Source: DASQZK01 sp963771005 (GTDB lineage Bacteria > Bacteroidota > Bacteroidia > Bacteroidales > GCA-2748055). From it: 64,000 nucleotides of DNA. The stretch spans positions 33,000 to 96,999 of the forward strand of contig CAVYRO010000009.1 of the NCBI GenBank assembly GCA_963771005.1. The letters are read 5' to 3'. The notes beneath the pieces were generated by a model. It was not told where the DNA came from, ran no database searches, and was given only the letters and a program-made list of their open reading frames with translations. Every line of letters starts with the position of its first letter. The stretch's first letter is position 1. The position numbers and the translations under genes are program-made. This document shows, in pieces, positions 1 to 8,525 of the stretch.

Positions 1-260
1 TCACTGTGAAAATGATGCTTACCTGTCAGCAGCCCCGCATGGTTCACCACGCGGTGGGCGGGAATGAAATTCGTTGCCGAATGAGAAGAATTCAGAGCCC
101 ATCCGACCATGCGGGCTGAACCCTTTGTGCCCAAATATGCCGCGATGGCACCGTAGCTGGTAACCCTGCCCGGAGGGATCAGCATGGTCACTTCATACAC
201 CCTGGAAAAGAAACCTTCATCCTTCGTCTTCCCCGGGTGGTTCTTCGATGATCGTTTCAT
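1..260 (-). CDS. MGMT-family alkyltransferase-like protein (3' end cut by window)
   Basis: The visible 86 codons match the DNA-binding domain of the O6-alkylguanine-DNA alkyltransferase fold: IPPGRVTSYGAIA near residues 28-40, then GSARMVGWAL, then IPAHRVVN around residue 66. In true methyltransferases the last motif reads PCHRV with the acceptor cysteine; here alanine (about residue 68) stands in that place. The protein is therefore predicted to bind alkylated DNA without accepting the alkyl group, as alkyltransferase-like (ATL) proteins do. I chose ATG at 258-260, giving MKRSSKNHPGKTKDEGFF, which overlaps the 3' end of trmB by about 44 bases and suggests translational coupling. The gene runs off the left edge, so its C-terminus is unknown. 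Confidence 0.85.
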   Translation of the reverse strand, partial: MKRSSKNHPGKTKDEGFFSRVYEVTMLIPPGRVTSYGAIAAYLGTKGSARMVGWALNSSHSATNFIPAHRVVNHAGLLTGKHHFHS

Positions 261-928
261 GAGGAAGTTTGAATTTTAAATAATGGATCGGCAGACCCTC
301 GGCAAGGAACTGAGATTCGTAAAAAGTCCGGATATTCAGAATATCCGTGGCATATTCCGAATGGTAAAGATCATCCGTAGCTGGCCAGTATCTCAAAACC
401 ATTGAATTTTGCCAGGGCAGGGTATATTCATACAATTGCCTGTTGTCGGTTTTCAGGTGAATGATCCCGCCGTCGACGAGGAAATTCCTGGTATTTTTTA
501 AGAAAGAGAGAGCCGGTAAGTCGTTTTTTATTCCGGCGTTTCTTTAGCTGTGGATCCGGAAAGGTGATCCAGATCTCCCCAACCTCGTCGCGGCCGAAGA
601 AAGCGCTGATGAATTCGATACGGGTCCGCAGGAAAGCCGAATTACGAATGTCTTCGACGTTTGAAATTTTCGCTCCCTTCCACATCCTGGCCCCCTTGAT
701 ATCCACACCAATGAAATTCATGTCTGTGAACTTCTTTGCCAGTCCTATGGTATATTCTCCCTTTCCGCAGCCCAGCTCAAGCACAAGCGGGTGGTCATTC
801 CCAAAAACTTCCCTTTTCCATTTCCCTTTGAGTCTGTAATCCGTATCGAAGAACTCATCAAATCCCGGTTGAAAAACCCGTTCAAAGGAATTCAGCTCTT
901 CAAACTTTTTATGCTTATTCTTGCTCAA
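217..928 (-). CDS. trmB: tRNA (guanine-N7-)-methyltransferase TrmB, frameshifted
   Basis: SAM-dependent enzyme that makes m7G46 in the variable loop of tRNA. Motifs seen: ELGCGKGEY (SAM-binding loop), GVDIKGARMWKGAK, ITFPDPQ followed by a basic KKRRNKKR stretch, and in a second frame DGGIIHLKTDN and the C-terminal IHYLKFKL. The N-terminal part and the C-terminal part (LYEYTLPWQN onward) lie in different frames. The break is at a run of six A (coding strand) near 500-510; five A would restore one continuous protein of usual length. No ATG opens the conserved region, so I propose TTG at 926-928 (protein begins LSKNKHKKFEE). Either a sequencing indel or a real lesion; the dense cluster of similar breaks nearby favours an indel. 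Confidence 0.85.
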
Positions 929-936
929 AACGTACT

Positions 937-1410
937 TTATTTTAACTGTTGGAATTTTTCGATCCGGATGCCGACATCTGTCACCGGAACCTTTTCCAGG
1001 CGCATAGCCTGTTCCAGTCTGAAAGTATATGTCCCGGATGTGGCAAAGCGGACGTCCTGCCTGTACAGCCTTCTGACAAGCCGGATATTCCCGAAACCGT
1101 TGCCTCGCCACCTGCCCCGTTCATCGGCTATTCCGATACTAACCGTATCCTGTATTGTGGCGCCAGCGGGCGATATCAATGCTCAGGAAGACATAAAGGT
1201 TACTTTTGGGATATTCCTTTGTATGCCTGATATCAATAAAAATATTATAGGCATTAACGGTATCCTGCATATCCACTTCAAAACTTTTCACATCATCCCA
1301 GGACCATTCGCCGTTTTCTGTCTTTTCAAAATGGTCGTATACCATATTCGGATCGCACGAAACCGTGCAAATCGCAAGGGCAGCAAAATAAAAGGCTTCA
1401 GGAACTTCAT
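937..1410 (-). CDS. gldH: Gliding-motility/type IX secretion lipoprotein GldH, frameshifted
   Basis: GldH is a small lipoprotein needed for gliding and type IX secretion in Bacteroidota. Segments seen: TVSCDPNMVYDHFEK (lipobox cysteine followed by the mature N-terminus), SFEVDMQDTVNAYNIFIDIR, KSNLYVFLSID, then in another frame PAGATIQDTVSIGIADERG and the terminal VPVTDVGIRIEKF. ATG at 1408-1410 begins MKFLKPFILLP, a plausible lipoprotein signal, but joins the lipobox only if one base is added at the GGG run 1378-1380. A second one-base shift lies near 1160-1170. With both corrected the protein is about 155 residues, the usual size. It sits between ricT and trmB, the common Bacteroidota neighbourhood. 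Confidence 0.78.
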
Positions 1411-1457
1411 AAGCAATATGGGTTATGAATGAGTGAATTCCGCTGATCAACCGGATA

Positions 1458-2613
1458 TCAGAATAACATGGTTCCGGGTTTCCTCTTCTTTTTTTCCTTT
1501 TTTTCTTCCCGTTTTTCCTGTCTTCAAACCGGGTAAGACTGTCCTGCCCGATGACATCGTTGAAGTCCATGGACTTAACTTCGACGGAAAGATTCAGGTT
1601 GACGAGTCGTTCAGGCGCCTTCCCCCCCTGTTCATTTCTATGATCTCCCTGACCCTCTCAACGGGCACAGGAATTAGATTTGCCGACGATTCACGGTCGA
1701 AGGAATACCAGTAAATACCCCGGTATATATCTGTTTTCTGGTGCCAGGCCTCCCCGTCTTTTGTGCGGAGCACTGTGTCGCGGCTGGGGAAATCCCTCTG
1801 TGCATCGACGTAACTGGTAACCTCGTAATTCAGGCAGCATTTCAGCTTTCCGCATTGTCCTGCGAGTTTTTGCGGATTGAGTGAAATTTCCTGGTAACGG
1901 GCAGCGGTGGTGGTAACAGATACAAAATTGGTAAGCCAGGTGCCACAGCATAATTCCCTTCCGCAGGAGGCGATCCCGCCAATCCGGCCGGCTTCCTGGC
2001 GGGCCCCGATTTGCTTCATTTCAATCCGGATCCTGAAGGCTTCGGCAAGGTCTTTTATGAGTTGCCTGAAATCGACACGTTCATCGGCGATATAATAGAA
2101 GATCGCCTTGGTCTTATCGCCCTGGTATTCCACATCTCCAATCTTCATGTTCAGGTTAAGCATGGCAGCGATCTGCCTGGAACGCAGCATTGTTGAAGCC
2201 TCAAGATCTATGGCTTCTTTCCATTTGTCGAGATCGACCTGCTTGGCCTTCCGGTAAATTTTCCGGATCTCTTCCGATTCGGGGGAAATGCCGTATTTTT
2301 CGAGCTGAAGGTGAACAATTTCGCCCGTCAGACAAACAATCCCGATGTCGTGGCCGGGGGATGCTTCCACGGCCACAATGTCGCCGCGTTTCAGTCTGAG
2401 CTGGTTAACATTCCTGTAAAATGCTTTCCGTGTATTTTTAAAACGCACCTCTACGAGGTCCGTTTCCATAGTTGTCGCAGGCAGATCCCTAAGCCAGTTA
2501 TAATCATCGAGTTTGGAACAGGAACTGAAATAACTGGTGGATTTCTCCGTATTATCGTTTAAATCTTCATTGCAAAGCCCGGAACAACAACCTCTGTGAA
2601 TCATTTCATCCAT
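1458..2613 (-). CDS. PSP1-domain (YaaT/RicT-like) protein, frameshifted near C-terminus
   Basis: Homologue of the PSP1 C-terminal-domain family (Bacillus RicT/YaaT). The core contains GDIVAVEASPGHDIGIV, two cysteine-rich stretches CGRELCCGTWL and CGKLKCCLNYE, and YWYSFDRESS. In Bacillus such cysteines take part in Fe-S binding of the Ric complex; in Bacteroidota the role is unsettled, but the gene is typically found beside holB and gldH as here. The frame closes at 1594 after MNRGGRRLNDSST because of a run of seven C (plus strand, about 1622-1628); eight would continue into APERLVNLNLSVEV and FNDVIGQDSLTRF, then a lysine-rich tail typical of the family. Because the A-rich tail may hide another indel, the end at about 1447-1460 is approximate. 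Confidence 0.82.
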
Positions 2614-2659
2614 AAAATTTCATCTATTGGTTGTATGCCACAAAAGTAGCGTAAAAAAA

Positions 2660-3775
2660 TCACATATGCAGCAACCTTATGATTTTCAGGGAAAGATCGA
2701 GAAGGACGATCCTTGCATAAGCATTTGCCGAGATATGGTTATAAGCAAGATTCAGTTCCTCGTAAAGGGAAAATACATTCTCCGGGTGTATGAACCTTGA
2801 AAATTTCACGGAGAATTCATTCTCGTAAGCTGTCATATGTGTCATCTCATTCTTTCCCATGTTCAGCATGAGGTTTTCCCTGACGAGCCGCATGGCATTG
2901 GCCAGGAACAGCTTCTGTCTCTCCCTTCCGATACCCGCTATTTCTTCGCTCCAATCCATGAGTCCCGCAACCTGCTTCGCAAAGCACATCCGCATCAGCC
3001 CGACAAATTTTTCAAAATTATACCGGTTCTGTTCATCCGACATTATGGCTGACAGTGCTTTGCTGAAATTTCCGTTGGCGATCCGCACTGCATTGGTGAG
3101 AAGCTCGTCGCTGACATTGAATTTCGCCCGCAGCGCCTCTCTGATCGCTTCATCGCTTATCCGGCTGAGCCGGACCATCTGCGTCCTGCTCTGGATGGTC
3201 GGAAGCACTTCTCCGGGCTTTTCCGATACAAGGAGAAAGACTGTCCCGGGCGGCGGTTCCTCGATGAGCTTTAAAAGTTTGTTGGCGGCATAGGCATTCA
3301 TCCGTTCAGGAAGCCACATAACCAGGATCTTGAATTCCGATTCGTAGGATTTAAGACTCAGCTTCCGTATGATCTCCGAGCTTTCCTTCGTTCCGATCAA
3401 TCCCTGCTTATTCTCCATCCCGATCCTTTCATACCACCGGAACTGGTCCATGAACGGATTTTCAATAAGTGCTTCCCTCCATTTGTCAGTCAGAACAGGT
3501 GATTCCCCGGTTGTTGCCGAAGGAGCCGGAAAAGCAAAATGAAGATCAGGATGGACGAACTTATTGTATTTCACGCAGGAGGGGCACTTACCGCATGCAT
3601 CCGTCTCCTGCCTGTCAGTGCAGGAAATGTACCGTGCGTACGCCAGCGCAAGGGGCAGACTGCCACATCCCTCCGGACCGCTGAACATCTGTGCATGGCT
3701 GATCCTGCCCTCCCTGACGGAATGGATCAGTCGTTCCTTAACATCACGGTGCCCCGGGATATCCCTGAAATACAT
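2660..3775 (-). CDS. holB: DNA polymerase III delta-prime subunit
   Basis: Clamp-loader subunit of the replicative polymerase. The N-terminal AAA+ module shows SHAQMFSGPEGCGSLPLALA, a degenerate P-loop as expected for the non-hydrolysing delta-prime. A four-cysteine zinc module follows (CTDR...ACGKCPSCVKY, about residues 51-70). Further on, VMWLPERMNAYAANKLLKLIEEPP and SRTQMVRLSRI match the sensor region of the family. At 371 residues it is the usual length for Bacteroidota. It is the first gene of the leftward holB-ricT-gldH-trmB-MGMT run and has its own -7-like box just upstream. Confidence 0.93.
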   Translation of the reverse strand: MYFRDIPGHRDVKERLIHSVREGRISHAQMFSGPEGCGSLPLALAYARYISCTDRQETDACGKCPSCVKYNKFVHPDLHFAFPAPSATTGESPVLTDKWREALIENPFMDQFRWYERIGMENKQGLIGTKESSEIIRKLSLKSYESEFKILVMWLPERMNAYAANKLLKLIEEPPPGTVFLLVSEKPGEVLPTIQSRTQMVRLSRISDEAIREALRAKFNVSDELLTNAVRIANGNFSKALSAIMSDEQNRYNFEKFVGLMRMCFAKQVAGLMDWSEEIAGIGRERQKLFLANAMRLVRENLMLNMGKNEMTHMTAYENEFSVKFSRFIHPENVFSLYEELNLAYNHISANAYARIVLLDLSLKIIRLLHM

Positions 3776-3816
3776 CTTTGATCCTTGATTAATTTTTATT
3801 ATTGGGTATCAGAAAA

Positions 3817-3824
3817 CAAAGGTA
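3817..3824 (-). promoter_or_regulatory. -7 promoter box (TACCTTTG) for holB
   Basis: On the minus strand these bases read TACCTTTG, an exact match to the Bacteroidota primary-sigma -7 consensus TAnnTTTG, about 40 bases before the holB start. It lies back to back with a second identical box for pgk, so the space holds divergent promoters. I see no convincing -33 TTTG. Confidence 0.5.
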
Positions 3825-3842
3825 ATTAAAAATACTTTTTTT

Positions 3843-3850
3843 TACCTTTG
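3843..3850 (+). promoter_or_regulatory. -7 promoter box (TACCTTTG) for pgk
   Basis: Exact match to the Bacteroidota -7 consensus TAnnTTTG, about 47 bases upstream of the pgk ATG. It gives a leader of some 40 bases. No clear -33 element. Confidence 0.5.
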
Positions 3851-3897
3851 AGCCTGAATTGAAAAACCTTATTTGTAACCTGTAAAAATCAGACGAT

Positions 3898-5088
3898 ATG
3901 CTTACAGTCGACCAGTACAATTTTAAAGGGAAAAAAGCCATCATGAGAGTCGATTTCAATGTGCCTCTCAATGATAAGTTCGAAGTAACCGATGATAACC
4001 GGATCAGGGCAGCCCTTCCTTCCATCCGGAAAATCCTCTCCGACGGCGGTTCAGCCATACTGATGTCCCATCTCGGAAGGCCGAAAGAAGGTCCTGAGGA
4101 TAAGTTCTCGCTGAAACATATCATTCCAGACCTTTCGGGTCACCTGGGCATTCCTGTAAAATTTGCCAGCGATTGTATCGGTGAAAAAACCCTGGAAATG
4201 AAAAAATCCCTTAAGCCGGGAGAGGTCCTCCTCCTGGAGAACCTTCGTTTTTACAAGGAAGAGACAAAGGGCGACGAAGGCTTTTCCAAAAAGCTGGCCG
4301 AGGGCGCCGACGTTTATGTGAACGATGCCTTTGGCACGGCTCACCGGGCCCATGCTTCCACAACCATAGTGGCTAAATTTTTCCCTAACGACAAAGTCTT
4401 CGGATACCTGATCAACGATGAGCTTCAGGCTATGGACAAAGTGCTGAAGAACAATGAAAAACCTTTCACGGCCATCATGGGAGGAGCAAAAGTTTCGGAT
4501 AAGATCCTCGTGATCGAAAACCTCCTCGACAAGGTCGACAACCTTATCATTGGCGGTGGTATGACCTATACCTTTATCAAGGCCCGTGGCGGCGAGATCG
4601 GAAATTCGCTCTGCGAAGAGGATAAGCTCGATATTGCCTCCGGCCTCGTTAAAAAGGCAAAAGAAAAAGGGGTTAACCTCATTCTTCCCGTCGATCATAT
4701 CCTGGCCGACAAATTTGACAATGCTGCATCGACAAAGAAGGGAAAGATCGATGAAGGCCGGCCCGGATGGATGGGCCTCGATATCGGGGAAGAAAGCATA
4801 AAGCTCTTTTCGGATATCATCATGAAATCCAAAACCATCCTCTGGAATGGTCCCATGGGCGTTTTCGAGATGGAAAACTTCAGAAAAGGCACAGTGGCTA
4901 TCGCAGAGGCCATTGCCAAAGCTACCGGTAACGGCGCTTTCAGCCTCGTGGGCGGCGGTGATTCAGTCGCTGCGGTGAATAAATTCGGGCTCGCTGATAA
5001 GATCAGCTACGTCTCCACCGGCGGAGGTGCTATGCTTGAATATATCGAAGGCAAAGAATTGCCCGGGATCGAGGCGATAAGAGATTAG
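3898..5088 (+). CDS. pgk: Phosphoglycerate kinase
   Basis: Glycolytic enzyme transferring phosphate from 1,3-bisphosphoglycerate to ADP in the cytosol. Seen: MRVDFNVPLN (substrate loop, about residues 17-26), SHLGRPKEG, the acidic ENLRFYKEE, TAHRAHAST, and the nucleotide-binding MGGAKVSDKI, WNGPMGVFE and VGGGDSVAAV near the C-terminus. At 396 residues it is full length. It stands alone on the plus strand and is followed by a long intergenic repeat array instead of another glycolytic gene. Confidence 0.97.
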   Translation: MLTVDQYNFKGKKAIMRVDFNVPLNDKFEVTDDNRIRAALPSIRKILSDGGSAILMSHLGRPKEGPEDKFSLKHIIPDLSGHLGIPVKFASDCIGEKTLEMKKSLKPGEVLLLENLRFYKEETKGDEGFSKKLAEGADVYVNDAFGTAHRAHASTTIVAKFFPNDKVFGYLINDELQAMDKVLKNNEKPFTAIMGGAKVSDKILVIENLLDKVDNLIIGGGMTYTFIKARGGEIGNSLCEEDKLDIASGLVKKAKEKGVNLILPVDHILADKFDNAASTKKGKIDEGRPGWMGLDIGEESIKLFSDIIMKSKTILWNGPMGVFEMENFRKGTVAIAEAIAKATGNGAFSLVGGGDSVAAVNKFGLADKISYVSTGGGAMLEYIEGKELPGIEAIRD

Positions 5089-5124
5089 CAGAATTGCCGG
5101 TGCGGAAAGTGGATTAGGAGGGAT

Positions 5125-5870
5125 CCTTTTACGAAAAGTTGAGCGGAGCCGAAACGTTCCCTTAAAGGCGGATGATCCCGGTCGTTGAGCGGAGCCGAAA
5201 CGTCCTTTTAAACCGGATGATCCCGGTCGTTGAGCGGAGCCGAAACGTTCCTCTTAAAACCGGATGATCCCGGTCGTTGAGCGGAGCCGAAACGTTCCCT
5301 TAAAGGCGGATGATCCCGGTCGTTGAGCGGAGCCGAAACGTTCCATCTTAATTAAGCGGATGATCCCGGTCGTTGAGCGGAGCCGAAACGTCCTTTTAAA
5401 CCGGATGATCCCGGTCGTTGAGCGGAGCCGAAACGTCCTTTTAAACCGGATGATCCCGGTCGTTGAGCGGAGCCGAAACGTCCTTTTAAACCGGATGATC
5501 CCGGTCGTTGAGCGGAGCCGAAACGTTCCTCTTAAAACCGGATGATCCCGGTCGTTGAGCGGAGCCGAAACGTCCTTTTAAACCGGATGATCCCGGTCGT
5601 TGAGCGGTGCCGAAACGTCCTTTAAAACCGGATGATCCCGGTCGTTGAGCGGTGCCGAAACGTTCCTCTTAAAACCGGATGATCCCGGTCGTTGAGCGGT
5701 GCCGAAACGTTCCTCTTAAAACCGGATGATCCCGGTCGTTGAGCGAAGCCGAAACGTTCCTCTTAAAACCGGATGATCCCGGTCGTTGAGCGGAGCCGAA
5801 ACGTTCCTCTTAAAACCGGATGATCCCGGTCGTTGAGCGGAGCCGAAACGGTCTCCTTAAAACCGGAGTA
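5125..5870 (+). repeat. Tandem array of a ~45-bp unit, about 16 copies
   Basis: The gene-free space between pgk and the LuxE-like gene is almost wholly made of a repeated unit whose core is GGTCGTTGAGCGGAGCCGAA, preceded by CGGATGATCCC and followed by ACGTCCTTTTAAAC or ACGTTCCTCTTAAAAC. Spacing is 45-48 bases. The first copy (about 5138) is degenerate. Three neighbouring copies (about 5600-5700) share GCGGTGCC for GCGGAGCC and one has GCGAAGCC, so variants spread locally. There are no unique spacers, so it is not CRISPR. The short open frame through it (VVERSRN repeated) is an artefact of the repeat. Confidence 0.95.
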
Positions 5871-5902
5871 AGCTGAAACCCCTTATTTAATCAAAAATAC
5901 CG

Positions 5903-6871
5903 ATGGAGCTGATCAGGGATTATTCCAGCAGGGAGTTCATACAGGCTGCCCTGGAGGTTTTCAGGTACCAGGCAGAAAATGTAGCGGTTTATGGAGAATT
6001 TATCCATGCCCTTGGGATCAATCCATCATCTGTCGATACCCTGGAAGCTATTCCCTTCCTGCCTGTTGAATTTTTCAGGTCACAGAAGATCATCGACCGC
6101 CATCATGAGGCCGGCATCGTATTCGAATCAAGCGGGACAGCCGGAACGGCCAGGAGCCGCCATCATGTCGCATCACCTGAACTCTACAATAAAAGTTTTA
6201 CAAAAGGTTTTGAACGGTTCTACGGGCCGGTGAGGGACTGGTGCTTCCTGGCACTGCTTCCATCCTACCTGGAACGGGAAGGCTCATCGCTGGTCTATAT
6301 GGCTGATCATCTCATCCGGAATTCGGAGCATCCCCAAAGCGGATTTTACCTTTACGAGCATGAGAAACTGATGACTGAGCTGAGGAAGCTTCAGTCGGCC
6401 GGGCAGAAGACCCTCCTTCTCGGGGTGAGCTTTGCCCTTACCGATCTCGCGGAGGAATACCGGGAAGACCTCTCCGGAATCACCTTTATGGAAACGGGGG
6501 GAATGAAAGGGCGAAAAAAGGAAATGATACGGGAAGAAGTCCATGCCCTTTTACGTGAAAGTTTCGGGCTCAGGACCGTGCATTCGGAATACGGTATGAC
6601 GGAGCTTCTTTCCCAGGCCTATTCCGAAGGCGATGGTTTATTCCGAACTCCGCCATGGATGAGGGTGATGATCCGCGATACTCATGATCCGTTCACCATC
6701 CTCCCGCCGGGGAACAGCGGACTTATTAACGTCATCGACCTGGCCAATTATCATTCCTGCTCCTTTCTTTCCACAGCCGACCTGGGCAGGACACATACCG
6801 GCGGAACTTTTGAGATACTCGGCAGGAGCGACAATTCCGATATCCGCGGCTGTAACCTCCTGATCGCCTGA
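5903..6871 (+). CDS. LuxE/PaaK-family acyl-protein synthetase-like protein
   Basis: A 322-residue member of the ANL-like LuxE family (acyl-protein synthetases related to adenylate-forming enzymes). Seen: IPFLPVEFFRSQKI, ESSGTAGTARSRH (serine/threonine/glycine nucleotide loop, about residues 75-87), LLLGVSFALTDL, FMETGGMKGRKKEM, HSEYGMTELLSQAYS and STADLGRT, in the order found in LuxE. LuxE itself activates fatty acids for the luminescence reductase complex; no lux partner is present, so the acyl substrate here is unknown. The gene is alone between two repeat-bearing spaces and converges with DUF502. Confidence 0.8.
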   Translation: MELIRDYSSREFIQAALEVFRYQAENVAVYGEFIHALGINPSSVDTLEAIPFLPVEFFRSQKIIDRHHEAGIVFESSGTAGTARSRHHVASPELYNKSFTKGFERFYGPVRDWCFLALLPSYLEREGSSLVYMADHLIRNSEHPQSGFYLYEHEKLMTELRKLQSAGQKTLLLGVSFALTDLAEEYREDLSGITFMETGGMKGRKKEMIREEVHALLRESFGLRTVHSEYGMTELLSQAYSEGDGLFRTPPWMRVMIRDTHDPFTILPPGNSGLINVIDLANYHSCSFLSTADLGRTHTGGTFEILGRSDNSDIRGCNLLIA

Positions 6872-6879
6872 AGCGCTGC

Positions 6880-7446
6880 TCAGTTTCTTGCCACACCGCC
6901 CGAGACAACAAATTTCATGGCTTCCGTCGGGCTCATCTTAAAGGGTTTCACATGTTCCGAGGGCACAATAAAAAGTTCCCCCGAAAAATTATAGGAATGC
7001 GGGAAATAAACGGCCACCTTGTCCCGGATACCGAGGTCGGTGAGATCTTCCTGCGTGAGGAATCCTACCTTCTCCAGTTCCGAAATGGTGTTTACCTTCA
7101 CCAGTACGGGCTGGTTGAATTTCTTCTCTTTTCCGACAAAGGCATGCAGCAGGTCCCGAATTGAACTATAAATGAGGCTGAGCACAGGGGTTCGGCCGAT
7201 GAGCCGGGTCAGGAGTTCGCGGAAAGGCCGGAAGATGATCGAATGACCGATGATGCCGAGCAGGGTAATGATGATGAACAAGCCCAGAAGTCCGAGGCCC
7301 GGTATATGAAAATTCAGGTATTCATCCAGGAAACGGCTCAGCAATCCATCGATGAAAGTGAATAGAACCCAGATGATATAGATGGTCAGGCCCAGTGGTG
7401 TCACATAGAGCAAGCCCTGGAGGAAATAATTTAAGATACGTTTCAT
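6880..7446 (-). CDS. DUF502 family inner-membrane protein
   Basis: 188 residues with two membrane spans near the N-terminus (LQGLLYVTPLGLTIYIIWVL, about residues 9-28, and GLLGLFIIITLLGIIGHSII, about 52-71), then a soluble part with TPVLSLIYSSIRDLLHAFVG and VAVYFPHSYNFSGELFIVP, typical of DUF502. The molecular role is not known. The start codon lies inside the first copy of a 95-bp repeat, so the leader of this gene has been triplicated. Confidence 0.88.
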   Translation of the reverse strand: MKRILNYFLQGLLYVTPLGLTIYIIWVLFTFIDGLLSRFLDEYLNFHIPGLGLLGLFIIITLLGIIGHSIIFRPFRELLTRLIGRTPVLSLIYSSIRDLLHAFVGKEKKFNQPVLVKVNTISELEKVGFLTQEDLTDLGIRDKVAVYFPHSYNFSGELFIVPSEHVKPFKMSPTEAMKFVVSGGVARN

Positions 7447-7727
7447 TATATCGTGATTTTGATTTTAAAGGTATAATGGAGCCCACATGATCGATTATTA
7501 TAAGCTCCACTTTGTGTTGTCATCAGTCATGTGGGGTTCATTATATCGTGATTTTGATTTTAATGGTATAATGGAGCCCACATGATCGATTATTATAAGC
7601 TCCACTTTGTGTTGTCATCAGTCATGTGGGGTTCATTATATCGTGATTTTGATTTTAATGGTATAATGGAGCCCACATGATCGATTATTATAAGCTCACC
7701 TTTGTGTTGTCATCAATCATGTGGGGT
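7443..7727. repeat. Three tandem copies of a 95-bp unit containing a hairpin
   Basis: Units begin at 7443, 7538 and 7633 and are nearly identical; the third differs by a few bases. Each holds an inverted repeat: GAGCCCACATGA pairs with TCATGTGGGGTTC across about 38 bases. Read on the minus strand, each copy ends at a sequence equal to the DUF502 start region (TATAATGAA), so the promoter/leader region of DUF502 was copied twice. Together with its flank this accounts for the 336-base gene-free space 7447-7782. Confidence 0.93.
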
Positions 7728-7782
7728 TCATTATGGTCAGATTTTATCAGTTTCAGTTTCGGTACGGTTTATCGCCGCAAGA

Positions 7783-8139
7783 TTACTCCTTTTTCCCCTT
7801 TCGTCCTTTCCTGTCACGAAGCGGCAGTTTTTCCACCACCTGGTCATAGGAGTGCACGATCCAATTCTCCAGCTCTTCACGCTTTACCCGGGCAACCACT
7901 ATTGTATTCCAGTATTTCTTATTCATATGATAACCGGGAAGTACCGCATCATAGTGTTCCCTAAGGTTCAGGGCGAGCTCCGGGTCGCATTTCAGGTTTA
8001 TGCTCAGTTCACCCTCAAGATTGACCAGGGCAAATATTTTCCCGGATACCTTAAATACAAGGGTGGTATCGCCGAAGGGAAAACTTTCTGTTGTTTCCGC
8101 CATCGCGAGACAAAACTCCCTGATCTCTTCAACATTCAT
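7783..8139 (-). CDS. MmcQ/YjbR family DNA-binding-like protein
   Basis: 118 residues of the MmcQ/YjbR fold (CyaY-like). Signature stretches: VEEIREFCLAMAETTESFPFG, VFKVSGKIFALV, SINLKCDPELA, LREHYDAVLPGYHMNKKYWN and VHSYDQVVEKLP. The biochemical role is unsettled; members are described as possible DNA-binding proteins. The C-terminus is strongly basic (RDRKGRKGKK). It follows yraN by three bases on the same strand, so the two are probably cotranscribed. Confidence 0.9.
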   Translation of the reverse strand: MNVEEIREFCLAMAETTESFPFGDTTLVFKVSGKIFALVNLEGELSINLKCDPELALNLREHYDAVLPGYHMNKKYWNTIVVARVKREELENWIVHSYDQVVEKLPLRDRKGRKGKKE

Positions 8140-8142
8140 AAT

Positions 8143-8514
8143 TTACCAGTTTACGCCCGGGATAAATGCCTGCTCAATATGTTCCGTAAGGACCCCGCCC
8201 CCTCGTGAGAAAACAACGGCGATAAGATCAAACCGGACCTCCATTTCAATATTATATTTAAAAATATAGGCTTCCGCGGCATCGACAAGGAAATGCATCT
8301 TCCGGCTGCTCATCAGGTCGGAAGCATTCGTGTAATTACTTTCGATGGTGCTTTTCACTTCGACGATAACCAGACGCCCGTCCTTTTCGGCTATGATATC
8401 TATCTCTTTGTGAAAATAATACCAGTTGGTCTCACGGATCCGGTATCCCCTGTTTGCCAGATATTGACGGGCCAGTTTTTCGGCTTTCTGCCCTGTTACA
8501 TTTTTTTTTGACAT
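8143..8514 (-). CDS. YraN/UPF0102 family endonuclease-like protein
   Basis: 123 residues with the UPF0102 pattern: GQKAEKLARQYLANRGYRI, then NWYYFHKEIDIIA and IVEVKS, which together form the (E)-D-ExK metal-binding core of PD-(D/E)XK nucleases, then RFDLIAVVF. Function is unproven; a role in handling Holliday junctions or other DNA ends has been proposed for the family. Lies between mmcQ (3-base gap) and the LD-carboxypeptidase gene, all leftward. Confidence 0.92.
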   Translation of the reverse strand: MSKKNVTGQKAEKLARQYLANRGYRIRETNWYYFHKEIDIIAEKDGRLVIVEVKSTIESNYTNASDLMSSRKMHFLVDAAEAYIFKYNIEMEVRFDLIAVVFSRGGGVLTEHIEQAFIPGVNW

Positions 8515-8525
8515 AACGCTTTGTA

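Noticed and set aside
490..515. Programmed ribosomal frameshift in trmB at the A6 run
   Set aside because: No family precedent that I know of, and several similar indels lie close by in gldH and ricT; a sequence error is simpler.
791..1432. Plus-strand 213-residue open frame over trmB/gldH
   Set aside because: Antisense to conserved family sequence in gldH and trmB on the minus strand.
5360..5545. Small protein MIPVVERSRNVLLNR repeated
   Set aside because: It is just one frame of the 45-bp array.
5125..5870. CRISPR array
   Set aside because: Units follow each other directly with no unique spacers and no cas genes are near. The same holds for the arrays at 52800 and 56395.
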